From Methylophaga sp. (GTDB lineage Bacteria > Pseudomonadota > Gammaproteobacteria > Nitrosococcales > Methylophagaceae): DNA of 64,000 nt. Location of the stretch: positions 12,130 through 76,129 of the forward strand of contig NZ_JAUSCC010000073.1 of NCBI RefSeq assembly GCF_030651745.1. The letters run 5' to 3'. Below are positions 33,844 through 43,404 of the stretch, one piece after another. How positions within the stretch are numbered: the first letter of the stretch is position 1; each line of letters starts with the position of its first letter. A program made the translations under genes and the position numbers. The notes under the pieces were generated by a model. It worked only from the letters and a program-made list of their open reading frames with translations, was not told the DNA's origin and did not search any database.

Positions 33844-34911
33844 TTAATCGGGTACTACCGCACGACCAATAGTATGAGCATCGGTACCAAACCAGATGGC
33901 ATTGCTGTTTTCATCAAACACCATATGTCTCACTGTCTGACCACCCGAAGGGACTTCATCTATCGCAATAAACTGTTCGGTTTTGCTGTCAAAACCGATA
34001 AACCGGTTAGGTTGCAATCCTGTTTCCACGTACCAGATACGATCCTGATTATCGACGGTCATCGCATATAAGCCAGCAGCTTCGCCGCCCGGTGTTTGCC
34101 ATTGCTGCATGGATTTATCCTGCGGGTTGTATACGCCCATGTAACCAACATCAGCATCCACCCACCAGACACGTCCATCCGAGGTCAAACCAATACGCCG
34201 AATAATGCTTTCTTCATTGGGAGTATTAATGATTTCCAGTCGCATGGACTCAGGATCTACGGTGCCAATGGCATTGCTGCCCATAAAGGCAATCCATGGA
34301 CGGTCTTGCTGGTCGACAACCAGCCCATAAGGCCGCATATTGCTGCCGGGTACTTCAATAATTTCCACTGCGCCTGTGTCGGTGGCTAATTTACCGATGA
34401 AGCCCGCCTTACCCGAACGCTGAACGGTAAACCAGATATGACCATCCGAAGTCCAGTCCATCGTATGCGGATCATTAACGCCTTCGGGCATATCATAACG
34501 AGTCACTTCACCTGTTGCAGGATCAAGACGACCGATATGCTGATCTTTATTACCGGCATACCATGGGTAACCTTGGGCATCGACAATCACAGTATGAGGA
34601 CCTGCCTTGGGAATTTCATAACGTTGCATTTCACCTGAGACAGGATCCAGTCTTGCCACATAGTCACCGACCTGGCCGACAAACCACACACTGCCATCTG
34701 GACTGACATAGGGATCACGGGGCCGGGTGTTCTGCCACTCAACATTCCATTCAGTAAACTTCAATGAAACGCGATCAGCTTCTTTTAGCAGATTTTTGTT
34801 ATTTTCAGATGATTCAGCCAGCGTATGTAAACTGAATGACAGCCCGACTAACAACGTCAATAAACAAGTCATATAGAGATGAATTTGGTTTGTCTGTTTG
34901 CATCTGGTCAT
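33844..34911 (-). CDS. Exported Vgb-like (virginiamycin B lyase family) beta-propeller
   Basis: This 355-residue protein has a signal peptide (about 32 residues, core LLTLLVGLSFSLHTL). It carries six or seven repeats of the Vgb/SMP-30-like propeller. Repeat units read as WFVGQVGDYVARLDPVSGE, WYAGNKDQHIGRLDPATGE and WFTVQRSGKAGFIGKLATD. Periplasmic homologues are common and are rarely real streptogramin lyases. Conserved HTV and HTM histidines could bind a metal. It is divergent from the membrane protein gene at 35306 and convergent with the ACR3-like gene. The enzymatic role is unknown. Confidence 0.82.
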   Translation of the reverse strand: MTRCKQTNQIHLYMTCLLTLLVGLSFSLHTLAESSENNKNLLKEADRVSLKFTEWNVEWQNTRPRDPYVSPDGSVWFVGQVGDYVARLDPVSGEMQRYEIPKAGPHTVIVDAQGYPWYAGNKDQHIGRLDPATGEVTRYDMPEGVNDPHTMDWTSDGHIWFTVQRSGKAGFIGKLATDTGAVEIIEVPGSNMRPYGLVVDQQDRPWIAFMGSNAIGTVDPESMRLEIINTPNEESIIRRIGLTSDGRVWWVDADVGYMGVYNPQDKSMQQWQTPGGEAAGLYAMTVDNQDRIWYVETGLQPNRFIGFDSKTEQFIAIDEVPSGGQTVRHMVFDENSNAIWFGTDAHTIGRAVVPD

Positions 34912-35305
34912 CTTCGCTCTCCGGAGTTTCTCTTTGGAATAGGTTCAACTGTTGACCAGTAGAAATTCCAAAAGTGCTGATTTTTAAATACCTTTCAAAA
35001 ATGTTCTGCTTAGAAATCCTCAACAGTAATTATTTACCGAACTTTAACCTATGTAATATCAGCCGGCTGCTTTGGTTGTTACCGTGGTCTTCGTAGTGCC
35101 TTTTTGAACTCATTCAACACGGTCGCTACGTTACATTTCTACATCTCAGAAATGTCGAAAAGTATTCGTTGTAATTCTGTTTTATTCAATGGTCTGAATG
35201 GCATTTCAGGCGTTTATAAAAGTTAATTTCTGGGCATTAAAACCCAGGTGATTTTCCTCAGAAAAAGCAAATCCGGATTTGAAAGCAAATTAAAAGGAAA
35301 GCGAT
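34912..35305. other. Divergent intergenic region
   Basis: This 394-bp gap lies between divergent genes. It contains an AAAAGGAAAG ribosome site for the gene at 35306. I see no RNA gene, repeat or open frame with support. Promoters for both genes must lie here but are not sharply recognisable. Confidence 0.4.
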
Positions 35306-36163
35306 ATGGAAACTCTCTCAGCAAGCAACAACAGCAGTGTGTCATGGGCAGCAATTTTTGCCGGGGCGGTAAGTGCTGCGGCCATGACCTTAATTATGTT
35401 AATCCTTGGTTTTGGCTTAGGTTTTTCCGTCATTTCACCTTGGCAAAATGAAGGTGTGAGTATGGAAGCGATAGGCTGGTCAACCGTTATCTGGTTAACC
35501 GTCACACAAATTGTAGCAGCAGGACTGGGCGGTTATATGGCCGGCCGTTTAAGAACCCGCTGGACTGACATCAATATCGATGAGATTTATTTCCGTGACA
35601 CGGCACATGGTCTTATTAGCTGGGCAGTGGCAACACTTTTGGTTGCAACCTTAATTCTCTCAAGTGTCGGAGCCGCCATCAGTGGTTCAGCCAAAGCGGG
35701 AGCTTCTCTGGCAGGAGGTGCAACTTCAGCTGCGCCAGTGATTAGTGATGCCATATCCGAATCCTCTGATTACTTTACCAATGCTTTGTTGCGAACAGCT
35801 CCCGGTGCAGAAATTGAGCGACGAGCTGATGCCGATGTTCGCGATGAACTATCTACGATTGTGGTGCAGGCATTACGTGATGGAGAGCTAAATGACGATG
35901 ACAAACAATATGTTATCGGTCTGGTCGCGAACTATACCGAACTCAATGAAGATCAAGCAGAGCAACGTATTGATGATGTGATGGCACGTGCCCGACAAGC
36001 GGCCGATGATGCCGAACTGGCTGCTCGTGAAGCTGCTGATACAGCTCTTACAAGTGCCACTTTTGCTTCTTTATGGTTGTTTGTCGCTTTATTGATTGGT
36101 GCTTATATCGCCAGCTTTATGGCGACAGTTGGTGGTCGTCAACGTGATTCAGTTATTCAGTAA
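35306..36163 (+). CDS. Conserved membrane protein of unknown function
   Basis: This 285-residue protein has a glycine/alanine-rich hydrophobic helix at residues about 13-43, another near 55-75 and a pair near 100-130. A soluble acidic helical stretch follows (about 150-245; NDDDKQYVIGLVANYTELNE, then an Ala/Asp/Glu-rich coiled-coil). A last membrane helix (LWLFVALLIGAYIASFMATV) ends the protein. The N-terminal SWAAIFAGAVSAAAMTLIML is typical of conserved small-membrane-protein families with no known role. The next gene is a 23-codon membrane peptide, 42 bp downstream. Confidence 0.7.
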   Translation: METLSASNNSSVSWAAIFAGAVSAAAMTLIMLILGFGLGFSVISPWQNEGVSMEAIGWSTVIWLTVTQIVAAGLGGYMAGRLRTRWTDINIDEIYFRDTAHGLISWAVATLLVATLILSSVGAAISGSAKAGASLAGGATSAAPVISDAISESSDYFTNALLRTAPGAEIERRADADVRDELSTIVVQALRDGELNDDDKQYVIGLVANYTELNEDQAEQRIDDVMARARQAADDAELAAREAADTALTSATFASLWLFVALLIGAYIASFMATVGGRQRDSVIQ

Positions 36164-36205
36164 TCGGATTGGCATGACGTCAGACGGTTTTTAAGGAGAA
36201 ATATT

Positions 36206-36277
36206 ATGCGATCTATTCTTTTATGGTTTTTAGGTGTGCCAATTCCCATCATTATTTTATTGGCCATCTTGTTGTAA
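36206..36277 (+). CDS. 23-residue membrane peptide
   Basis: A 24-codon frame encodes MRSILLWFLGVPIPIIILLA followed by ILL and TAA. It has a strong AAGGAG site 7 bases before the ATG. The product is a single hydrophobic helix with a GVPIP kink. It follows the membrane protein at 35306 by 42 bp and is followed by a small hairpin. Peptides with the pattern LLWLLGVPIPIIIL occur as short annotated hypotheticals in other Gammaproteobacteria, as far as I recall. The role is unknown. Confidence 0.7.
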   Translation: MRSILLWFLGVPIPIIILLAILL

Positions 36278-36295
36278 TTAATGCGAAAACTGAGC

Positions 36296-36313
36296 GGGGT
36301 CGTTATCGACCCC
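36296..36313 (+). terminator. Weak hairpin after the 23-residue peptide gene
   Basis: GGGGTCG (36296-36302) and CGACCCC (36307-36313) form a 7-bp stem with a TTAT loop, 19 bp past the stop codon. The U tract is poor (ACTATAG), so it is only a possible terminator. Confidence 0.4.
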
Positions 36314-36442
36314 ACTATAGGCCAAATAGCTTTATCAATGCAAAGTCTTTAGCTACTTAGACCTTCGGCTTCAAGGTTGCCTGTTTACTCTGATGTTAAA
36401 TACCTACAGGTGATTGCTAGACCTAACAGTGGAGTTGAATCA

Positions 36443-37753
36443 ATGACAAACAAGAAGGATGCAATAAACCGCTCATTTACCGGCGATCCCCCAGAGGATC
36501 TCCGTCACTTACTGCAACAGTTATTTAGAGAAGTCCGCCAGCAGACGGAACTGATTTGCGCCAAACTGGAAAACGAAGATCAAGTGGTTCAACCCGCAGC
36601 TTTTGTTAGTCCTCCTAAATGGCACCTGGCACATACTTCCTGGTTTTTTGACTGTTTTATTCTGGAGCCACTTGATGTCGCACAGACCAGTGACTCAGCT
36701 CAATACCATCATTTGTTTAACTCATACTACAAAAGCCAGGGAGCACACTGGTTACAATCCAAACGCGGAGATCTTTCGCGTCCAACAGTAAGAGAAATTG
36801 CTCATTATCGTCAGCGTATAACCGAAGCCATTATCAAGCTGTTGGAAACCAATGCACTTTCCCGGCAACAACTGAATATCATTGCCACTGGTATTCAGCA
36901 TGAACAACAACATCAGGAATTGTTGTTGATGGATATTAAATACATTTTAGGCAATCACCCATGGCCGGCCGCCTATGAAAAAATAGCTGATAGCGATAAA
37001 TTTTTACTCCCCGCCAGAGCATTGGGCTGGCTGGAATGGACTGAAAATATTTCCTTGTTTGGGGCGCGAATAGACGAGTTTTCTTATGACAATGAACGTC
37101 CCCGTCATAGACGCTGGATCAGCGGATTTCAACTGGCAGATAGGTTGATTAATAACGGCGAATATCTGGATTTCATGACTGATGGCGGTTATCGCCGACC
37201 AGAGTTATGGCTTAGTGATGGATGGGACTGGGTGCAACAGAATCAAATCAGCCATCCATTGTACTGGCGTAAAAAAAATCAGCATTGGGATGAATATCAT
37301 CTTTGTGGATTGAAACCATTAAATACCAACTTACCAGTCAGTCATATCAGTCTTTATGAAGCGGACGCCTATGCTCGATGGATGGGAGCAAGGTTGCCAA
37401 CCGAGTTTGAGCTTGAAGCTTATAGTTCTAGTGATAAAGGTTTATTTAAGCAAGAGAAAGCTTTTTGGGACCCCAATGAGTCTGTTTATCCCGCTCCCGA
37501 CCGGGCCTGTGATGAATTTGATAGCGGATTGCTTTGGCAATGGACCAGCAGTGCTTATTCGCCTTATCCCGGTTTCAAAACCACCAATACAGACTTGGGT
37601 GAATACAATGGTAAGTTCATGGCAAACCAATATGTTTTGAAAGGTGGCTGTGTGGCGACACCTAAACATCATATGCGTGCCAGTTATCGTAATTTTTATC
37701 GCCCTTACGATCGCTGGGCATTTACCGGTATTCGTTTGGCCAAGGATTTGTAA
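36443..37753 (+). CDS. egtB: Ergothioneine biosynthesis protein EgtB
   Basis: This non-heme iron enzyme of about 436 residues joins hercynine with a thiol and oxygen to form the sulfoxide precursor of ergothioneine. The N-terminal DinB-like domain has PPKWHLAHTSWFF near residue 58 and the iron triad HEQQHQE near 153-159. The C-terminal formylglycine-generating-like domain has PRHRRWISGFQLADRLINNG and YLDFMTDGGY, and ends RASYRNFYRPYDRWAFTGIR. I chose the ATG at 36443 because GTGGAG lies 8 bases before it. It is coupled to egtD through a TAATG overlap. Confidence 0.95.
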   Translation: MTNKKDAINRSFTGDPPEDLRHLLQQLFREVRQQTELICAKLENEDQVVQPAAFVSPPKWHLAHTSWFFDCFILEPLDVAQTSDSAQYHHLFNSYYKSQGAHWLQSKRGDLSRPTVREIAHYRQRITEAIIKLLETNALSRQQLNIIATGIQHEQQHQELLLMDIKYILGNHPWPAAYEKIADSDKFLLPARALGWLEWTENISLFGARIDEFSYDNERPRHRRWISGFQLADRLINNGEYLDFMTDGGYRRPELWLSDGWDWVQQNQISHPLYWRKKNQHWDEYHLCGLKPLNTNLPVSHISLYEADAYARWMGARLPTEFELEAYSSSDKGLFKQEKAFWDPNESVYPAPDRACDEFDSGLLWQWTSSAYSPYPGFKTTNTDLGEYNGKFMANQYVLKGGCVATPKHHMRASYRNFYRPYDRWAFTGIRLAKDL

Positions 37754-38781
37754 TGACTTATCTGGTACTCGATTCTGTTCAACAGCAAACCACAGATTCT
37801 CTAACAGAACAGTTTGCTCTGGATGTATTGATGGGCTTTTCAGCACCATCAAAATTTCTTCCCAGTAAATATTTTTATGATGCGGCAGGTAGTCGGTTGT
37901 TCGAACAAATCACCGAGTTGGAAGAATACTACCCTACTCGTTGTGAATTTGAGATCCTCAATAATGTCGGCGGTGAAATTGCCGGATTTATGCAAAACCA
38001 AGCTTTTGAGATCGTTGAACTGGGAGCAGGGGATGGTCGTAAAACCAAAGTTTTGCTTAATCAGTTGTTAAAAAATACTGAGCAGTTTTCATATATTCCG
38101 ATTGATATTTCTGAGAGCACAATGGCCGAATTAGTGGGGTCATTGAAGCAATCACATCCTTCGCTGACCACGCATGGCATTGTAGGTGATTATTTTGCCA
38201 GCATTCGACATCTGGAAAGTACCTCTGATAGTCGTAAGCTGGTTTTATTATTGGGATCCAATATTGGTAATTTTGATTTTCCCGGTGCAAAACGATTTTT
38301 GCACAGTATCTGGAAGTGTCTGAATCATAATGATTTATTTCTGATAGGTTTTGATTTGAAAAAAGATATCGATGTATTAACCAGAGCGTATAATGATAAA
38401 CAAGGTATCACCCGTGATTTCAATTTAAACGTACTGATACGGATCAATAATGAACTGGGTGGAGACTTTGATATTCAACGATTTTCACATCATGGAATGT
38501 ACAACCCGCGTCACGGCGCGATGGAAAGCTATCTGGTCTCTCTGGAATCGCAGCAGGTACATATCGGCGCGTTGGAAAAAACCTTTGAATTTAACCCATA
38601 TGAAGCGATCCATCTGGAGGTTTCCCATAAATATCTATTGTCAGATATGCAGCATCTGGCAGAGCAAACCGGTTTTACCATATTGAAAAACTGGCAGGAT
38701 TCACAAGGCTATTTTGCTGATGGGTTATGGCAGGTCAATAAAGATTTCCCGGAAAGAGATTTCTCTGGATTGGAATATTAG
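37753..38781 (+). CDS. egtD: L-histidine N(alpha)-methyltransferase
   Basis: This 342-residue SAM enzyme trimethylates histidine to hercynine, the first step of ergothioneine synthesis. The N-terminus has LPSKYFYDAAGSRLFEQITE. The SAM site is IVELGAGDGRKTKVLL near residues 87-100, and YIPIDISESTM follows. LLGSNIGNFDFPGAKRFL and the FNPYEAIHLEVSHKY end match the family. The stop codon is the first TAG of a MITE-like element, so the original C-terminus may have been altered. No egtA or egtC is in the window. Confidence 0.95.
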   Translation: MTYLVLDSVQQQTTDSLTEQFALDVLMGFSAPSKFLPSKYFYDAAGSRLFEQITELEEYYPTRCEFEILNNVGGEIAGFMQNQAFEIVELGAGDGRKTKVLLNQLLKNTEQFSYIPIDISESTMAELVGSLKQSHPSLTTHGIVGDYFASIRHLESTSDSRKLVLLLGSNIGNFDFPGAKRFLHSIWKCLNHNDLFLIGFDLKKDIDVLTRAYNDKQGITRDFNLNVLIRINNELGGDFDIQRFSHHGMYNPRHGAMESYLVSLESQQVHIGALEKTFEFNPYEAIHLEVSHKYLLSDMQHLAEQTGFTILKNWQDSQGYFADGLWQVNKDFPERDFSGLEY

Positions 38782-39044
38782 GGCCTGTTTATCTTTCAGA
38801 GCCACCACTGCTGGAGGCTCATTTCGTCCAACAAGGCGGAAATGATGCAGTGTAGTTATTCTACATAAGTCATTTTCAACGCCGTTGGGCGGAAAAATAG
38901 TCCCAGCCCTTCGGGTTGTGGCTGAAAATGTACCACTCTGCGTTACTCGTCGTTTATTTAGAATAACTAAACCGCACTCCTCGCGCCTTGATTGGTGCAT
39001 TTTCAGTCACAACAGAGGCAGCTATGAAAGATCAACAGGCCCTA
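38779..39044 (+). mobile_element. MITE-like palindromic element, copy 1
   Basis: This 266-bp element has terminal inverted repeats: TAGGGCCTGTTTATCTTTCA at the left and its near-complement ending GATCAACAGGCCCTA at the right. The interior holds more self-complementary segments. The whole unit is repeated in inverted orientation at 51749-52015 with most positions identical. It encodes no transposase, so it is non-autonomous. Its first three bases form the egtD stop. Open frames within it (such as 38885-39085 forward and 38725-39000 reverse) are products of the palindrome. Confidence 0.8.
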
Positions 39045-39129
39045 GCGTTTGTGAAATTTGTTGTTTGACAGTTTCAAGCGTTTAATAAGCAAATAAACAT
39101 AACGACAATCTAAACCTTCAAAGGTAAAA

Positions 39130-40005
39130 ATGATGCAGCTTACTATCAGTGATTTTCAGGCTCTGCCAGACAGCAAGGTGAAATTGAAGAAATGGCCCAC
39201 TAATATTGAACCGTTATATAGCTCAAAGAAAAACTATCAAAAATTGCTGCAGAAAAATGTAGCGGCCTTGAGTGAGCTGCAACATAAGCTTTATGCCGAT
39301 AATCGTTATGCGGTTTTATTGATTTTTCAGGGCATGGATGCTGCTGGAAAGGATGGTGCCATTCGCCATGTGATGTCGGGTATTAATCCGCAGGGTTTTC
39401 AGGTATTCAGTTTTAAACAACCAAGTGAAAATGAGCTGGATCATGATTTTTTATGGCGAACCGCACGCTGTCTGCCAGAACGAGGCCGAATCGGTATTTT
39501 TAATCGCTCTTATTATGAGGAAGTGCTGATCGTCAAAGTTCATCCCGATATTTTATTCAAACAGCGTCTAGCTGATAACTTACCGCCCAATAAAGCTTTT
39601 TGGCAGAATCGCTACCGTTCAATTGTTGAGCATGAAGCGCATTTGCATCGCAGTGGTACTCGGATCATCAAGTTTTTTTTGCATCAATCCAAAGATGAAC
39701 AAGCCAGGCGTTTTATGCAGCGTATTGATGATCCTGATAAAAACTGGAAGCTCACCACAGCCGATGTCGAGCAACGTGAATTTTGGGATGACTACAGCAA
39801 AGCCTATGAAGACTGCATCAATGCAACTACGTCCAAAGAATCTCCGTGGTATATCGTGCCAGCCGACGATAAGCAAAATGCCCGGCTGATTATTTCGGAA
39901 ATCTTCTTAAAGACGCTTGGCGATTTACCATTGGCTTACCCACAAGCGACTGATGCACACAGATTGGAGTTACAGTCGATTCGTGATTATTTAGAGAAAT
40001 CCTGA
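39130..40005 (+). CDS. ppk2: Polyphosphate kinase 2 family protein
   Basis: This 291-residue cytosolic kinase moves phosphate between polyphosphate and nucleotides. Walker A is GMDAAGKDGA at about residues 67-76. INPQGFQVFSFKQPS, FLWRTARCLPERGRIGIFNRSYYEEVLIV (read in parts) and the lid region (IVEHEAHLHRSGTRIIKFFL, then KLTTADVEQREFWDDY) are typical of short, single-domain PPK2 enzymes. The class (ADP- or AMP-phosphorylating) cannot be told by eye. ATG 39130 and 39133 are both possible. Confidence 0.93.
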   Translation: MMQLTISDFQALPDSKVKLKKWPTNIEPLYSSKKNYQKLLQKNVAALSELQHKLYADNRYAVLLIFQGMDAAGKDGAIRHVMSGINPQGFQVFSFKQPSENELDHDFLWRTARCLPERGRIGIFNRSYYEEVLIVKVHPDILFKQRLADNLPPNKAFWQNRYRSIVEHEAHLHRSGTRIIKFFLHQSKDEQARRFMQRIDDPDKNWKLTTADVEQREFWDDYSKAYEDCINATTSKESPWYIVPADDKQNARLIISEIFLKTLGDLPLAYPQATDAHRLELQSIRDYLEKS

Positions 40006-40021
40006 GTAACGAAACCGGTTA

Positions 40022-40492
40022 TCAGCTCAATGGTAATGCGGTGGAATTAATCGGTGACTTCATCACAAACGAGGTGTGTACACCTGTCACACCTTCAATC
40101 CGGGTGAGTTTCTGCAACAGAAACTGTTGATAGGCATCCATATCTCTGACGATTACCTTGAGCAAATAATCGGCTGTCTGGCCGGTGATTAAATGACATT
40201 CCAATACTTCCGGATAGCTGGCGAGTTTTTCTTCCAGACCGCTGAATCGTTCGGGTGTGTGTTTATCCATGCTGATGCCGATAAAGGCCATCAACGTCAG
40301 CCCCAGTTTACGGGCATTTAATAACGCCACATAACCATCAATCAAACCGTTTTCTTCCAACTGCTTGACGCGTCTTAAGGTGGGGGAAGGAGAGAGGTTA
40401 ATGGCCTCTGCCAGTTCCTGATTGGAAATTCGTCCCTGTTTTTGCAGGATATCGAGAATCATCTGATCATAACGATCCAGTTTTTCAGTCAT
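40022..40492 (-). CDS. Lrp/AsnC family transcriptional regulator
   Basis: This 156-residue regulator has an N-terminal winged HTH (LDRYDQMILDILQKQGRISN, then QELAEAINLSPSPTLRRVKQ). The C-terminal RAM/ACT-like ligand domain (GLTLMAFIGISMDKHTPERF, ECHLITGQTADYLLKVIVRD) binds amino acids and drives octamer assembly. It is divergent from leuA, whose start is 331 bp away. The neighbourhood hints at control of leucine synthesis or its own promoter, as Lrp does elsewhere, but there is no direct evidence. Confidence 0.92.
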   Translation of the reverse strand: MTEKLDRYDQMILDILQKQGRISNQELAEAINLSPSPTLRRVKQLEENGLIDGYVALLNARKLGLTLMAFIGISMDKHTPERFSGLEEKLASYPEVLECHLITGQTADYLLKVIVRDMDAYQQFLLQKLTRIEGVTGVHTSFVMKSPINSTALPLS

Positions 40493-40823
40493 GATTTACT
40501 CCAATAAATTACATTAAAAGCATTTTATGCTTAAAAATAGAATTTATCAGCAATAATATTTGATATGGCTGTATTTTGAGGCAACTTTAGCAATTTAATT
40601 CTGCAGCTGTTTATCTATACTGTTTCACATGCCTGAACCGGTAGCGTTATGAGCCACAAGCTTTGTTTAACGCAGTTATCTCAAGTTCATCACAAGTGAG
40701 CGGCGGAAACTGAAAAACGGACTGGAAACCCTCCAGCCATTGTTAAATAAACCTGCCGGAAGCGTTTTTAAATGCATACGCCATCAGGCAACTCTATTTT
40801 TACACAGACTCAGGAGCCAGAAG
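40493..40823. other. Divergent control region between Lrp-type gene and leuA
   Basis: The 331-bp gap is AT-rich near the Lrp-type gene. It should hold both promoters and perhaps operators of the regulator. A 16-codon frame from 40649 has three Leu codons but no ribosome site. The only stems I see are short (CTGGA/TCCAG near 40725), so classical leader-peptide attenuation is not supported. Confidence 0.4.
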
Positions 40824-42488
40824 ATGATTGCCAATCCCGCTCAAAAGTATCGCCGCTTTGAGCCTATTCAATTACCGGATCGCCAATGGCCGAATCAGGT
40901 AATTGAAAAGCCGCCTATCTGGATGAGCACCGATCTGCGTGATGGCAATCAGGCCCTGATTGATCCTATGTCGGTAGAGACCAAAATCCGCTATTTCAAA
41001 GCCTTGGTGGAAATGGGCTTCAAGGAAATTGAAGTGGGATTCCCGTCAGCTTCTGACACCGACTTTAATCTGGTGCGTCGCTTGATCGAAGAAAATCTGA
41101 TCCCAGACGATGTGACGATTGAGGTATTAACCCAAGCCCGTCAGGATTTGATTGAACGCACGGTGGAATCATTGCAGGGCGCACGCCGGGCCATTTTGCA
41201 TATGTACAATCCGATCGCACCGGCGTTTCGCAAAATCGTTTACAACACTGATAAAGCCGGCGTGAAAGAGATTGCTGAACGCGGCACGCGCTGGGTAAAA
41301 GAATTAACCGAACAACATCCGGAAACCGAATGGGTGTATCAATATTCTCCCGAAGTGTTTTCCAGCACCGAGGTGGAATTTGCCAAGGAAGTCTGTGATG
41401 CGGTATCGGCGATCTGGCAGCCAACACCTGAAAACAAAATGATTTTCAATTTGCCGGCCACGGTGGAGATGTCGACGCCAAATACTTATGCCGACCAGAT
41501 TGAATGGATGCACCGTAATTTGAATAATCGCGATAGCATTATTTTGAGTGTGCATCCGCACAATGATCGTGGCACTGCCGTGGCGGCAGCTGAGTTGGCA
41601 GTAATGGCCGGGGCTGATCGCGTGGAAGGTTGTTTGTTTGGTAATGGTGAGCGTACCGGTAATGTCGATTTAGTGACTTTGGCTTTGAATTTATATTCGC
41701 AGGGCATCGATCCCGGTTTGGATTTCAGTCAGATTGATCAGATCCGTCAGTTGGCAGAGGAGTGTACGCAGTTACCGGTACATCCTCGTCACCCTTATGC
41801 CGGAGAATTAGTGTTTACTGCGTTTTCCGGTTCGCATCAGGATGCGATTAAAAAAGGTTTTGCCCAGCAAGATCCCGAAGGTTTATGGGAAGTACCTTAT
41901 TTGCCGATTGATCCTGCTGATTTAAATCGCAGTTACGATGCGGTGGTACGGGTAAACAGTCAGTCCGGTAAAGGTGGGGTGAGCTTTTTGTTACAACAGC
42001 ATGCCGGTTTTGAGTTACCGCGCCGGTTGCAGATTGAATTCAGTAAAACAGTACAGAAAGTCAGTGATGTCAGCGGTAAGGAAGTGAACAGTGCCGATAT
42101 TGTCAGCTTGTTTGATCAGCAATATCTGCAGGTCAACGCGCCTTATCAATTTCATAGCAGCAAGATAAGTGGTGAAGAGCATTCAATCGTGGCTCATATT
42201 CACAGTGTCTATCAGGGGCAGCAGATTGCTTTAAGTGGTCAGGGTAATGGGCCGATTGATGCTGCAGCCAAAGCCTTGGCACAACACACCGGTCAAACTA
42301 TTACCGTGGTGGATTATCACGAGCATGGTTTAGGTACTGGTTCGGATGTAGCGGCGGTTTGTTATGTCGAAATTAAAATTGGCGAAAGTCAGCCGATATT
42401 TGGTGTCGGGCAGGATGAAAACATCACTACGGCTGCGATAAAGGCATTGATGAACGGGGTCAATAGATTGATGCTACAGGCGGCATAA
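40824..42488 (+). CDS. leuA: 2-isopropylmalate synthase (yeast-like type)
   Basis: This enzyme of about 554 residues condenses acetyl-CoA with 2-oxoisovalerate, the first committed step of leucine synthesis. The TIM-barrel has [20 protein letters not shown] with metal and catalytic residues near the N-terminus, [16 protein letters not shown], and [19 protein letters not shown] linker and a C-terminal LeuA regulatory domain (about 440-554) are present and allow leucine feedback. The start [14 protein letters not shown] is preceded by AGGAG 7 bases away, so I set it at 40824. The N-terminus and length match the yeast-like, longer class rather than E. coli LeuA. Confidence 0.95.
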   Translation: MIANPAQKYRRFEPIQLPDRQWPNQVIEKPPIWMSTDLRDGNQALIDPMSVETKIRYFKALVEMGFKEIEVGFPSASDTDFNLVRRLIEENLIPDDVTIEVLTQARQDLIERTVESLQGARRAILHMYNPIAPAFRKIVYNTDKAGVKEIAERGTRWVKELTEQHPETEWVYQYSPEVFSSTEVEFAKEVCDAVSAIWQPTPENKMIFNLPATVEMSTPNTYADQIEWMHRNLNNRDSIILSVHPHNDRGTAVAAAELAVMAGADRVEGCLFGNGERTGNVDLVTLALNLYSQGIDPGLDFSQIDQIRQLAEECTQLPVHPRHPYAGELVFTAFSGSHQDAIKKGFAQQDPEGLWEVPYLPIDPADLNRSYDAVVRVNSQSGKGGVSFLLQQHAGFELPRRLQIEFSKTVQKVSDVSGKEVNSADIVSLFDQQYLQVNAPYQFHSSKISGEEHSIVAHIHSVYQGQQIALSGQGNGPIDAAAKALAQHTGQTITVVDYHEHGLGTGSDVAAVCYVEIKIGESQPIFGVGQDENITTAAIKALMNGVNRLMLQAA

Positions 42489-42641
42489 GCTTTTCAGTAT
42501 CGCCAGTTTGTGGAAACGCAAACTGGTGATGTTTTTTCTTGGATGTTCTGAAATCCCTTTCTTCAATTAAAAATGAATAGATGCCTTTTTCATTCTGCTG
42601 CATCGGTTAAACTGATTTTACTTTCACAGACAGGAATCGTT

Positions 42642-43109
42642 ATGCCTCTATTCAGATATCTGGGTTTCTTTGTGATGTTGGCATTATTGTCAGCCTGTGC
42701 CAGCTGGTCACCCAATTACGAAAAACCACAGGTCAATATCACGTCCTTTTCCCTGGCACCAGAGTCTAACGGTCTGGCGCCAAGATTTATTATTGGTTTA
42801 CAAATCATCAATCCCAATCGCGCAGCATTACCTTTGAAAGGCATGAGTTATTCCGTCGAAGTAGAGAACAACCGGGTGTTAAGCGGGGCAACGCCAGATT
42901 TACCAAGAGTGCCAGGTTATGGCATGGCGGATTTCACCATAGAAGCCAGCCCTGATTTATTAGGCAGTGCCCGTTTAATCAATCGGCTGTTAAGCGGTCA
43001 GAGCCAAAGCCTTGGCTACACCTTTAAAGCCAAACTGGATGTCGGTTCGATAATGCCGTTTATTCATATTGAAGAGAGTGGTCGCTTTAATTTGTCGGAG
43101 ACACCATAA
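42642..43109 (+). CDS. LEA type 2 (WHy domain) lipoprotein
   Basis: This protein of about 155 residues starts MPLFRYLGFFVMLALLSACA. The lipobox LSAC sets lipid attachment at about Cys-19. The mature domain has a beta-rich WHy/LEA14-like fold (GLQIINPNRAALPLKGMSYS and ASPDLLGSARLINRLLSGQS). Such proteins are associated with desiccation or stress tolerance, though their role in bacteria is unclear. AGGAA precedes the ATG at 42642. The 69 bp upstream read in frame but look non-coding. Confidence 0.8.
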   Translation: MPLFRYLGFFVMLALLSACASWSPNYEKPQVNITSFSLAPESNGLAPRFIIGLQIINPNRAALPLKGMSYSVEVENNRVLSGATPDLPRVPGYGMADFTIEASPDLLGSARLINRLLSGQSQSLGYTFKAKLDVGSIMPFIHIEESGRFNLSETP

Positions 43110-43404
43110 ATTCAGATTTATGCCAACTCAAGCATATTACGACGACGCTCGCGATTGCGCAGCTACAGAAAGTCTGGCAAAGTCAGCGCGACCTTGTCGT
43201 CCAGACAAGTATTCAAGGCTCATTCCAAGCCTTACAGCTAATCAGCTAATTGGGATATTATCACCGGACAAGGGGTAAGTCGGATTGCATTACCATCGTG
43301 GGTAACCTCCGTCTGTTCAGTGACTACGATTATTGTGGTCTGAAATCAGACTGCAAATTAAATGGTATACCGTCTGTACCAGTCCCTTGATAATGGAGAT
43401 ATCA

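Noticed and set aside
38725..39085. Two overlapping frames in the first MITE-like element
   Set aside because: They are read-through products of a palindromic element and are not matched by a ribosome site or a known protein.
40649..40699. 16-codon frame as a leuA leader peptide
   Set aside because: It holds only three Leu codons, has no ribosome site and lacks the terminator/antiterminator stems of leu attenuation.
43069..43404. 69-codon frame and gap between the lipoprotein and chemoreceptor genes
   Set aside because: The frame has no ribosome site and reads as random. Nothing RNA-like was recognised in the gap.
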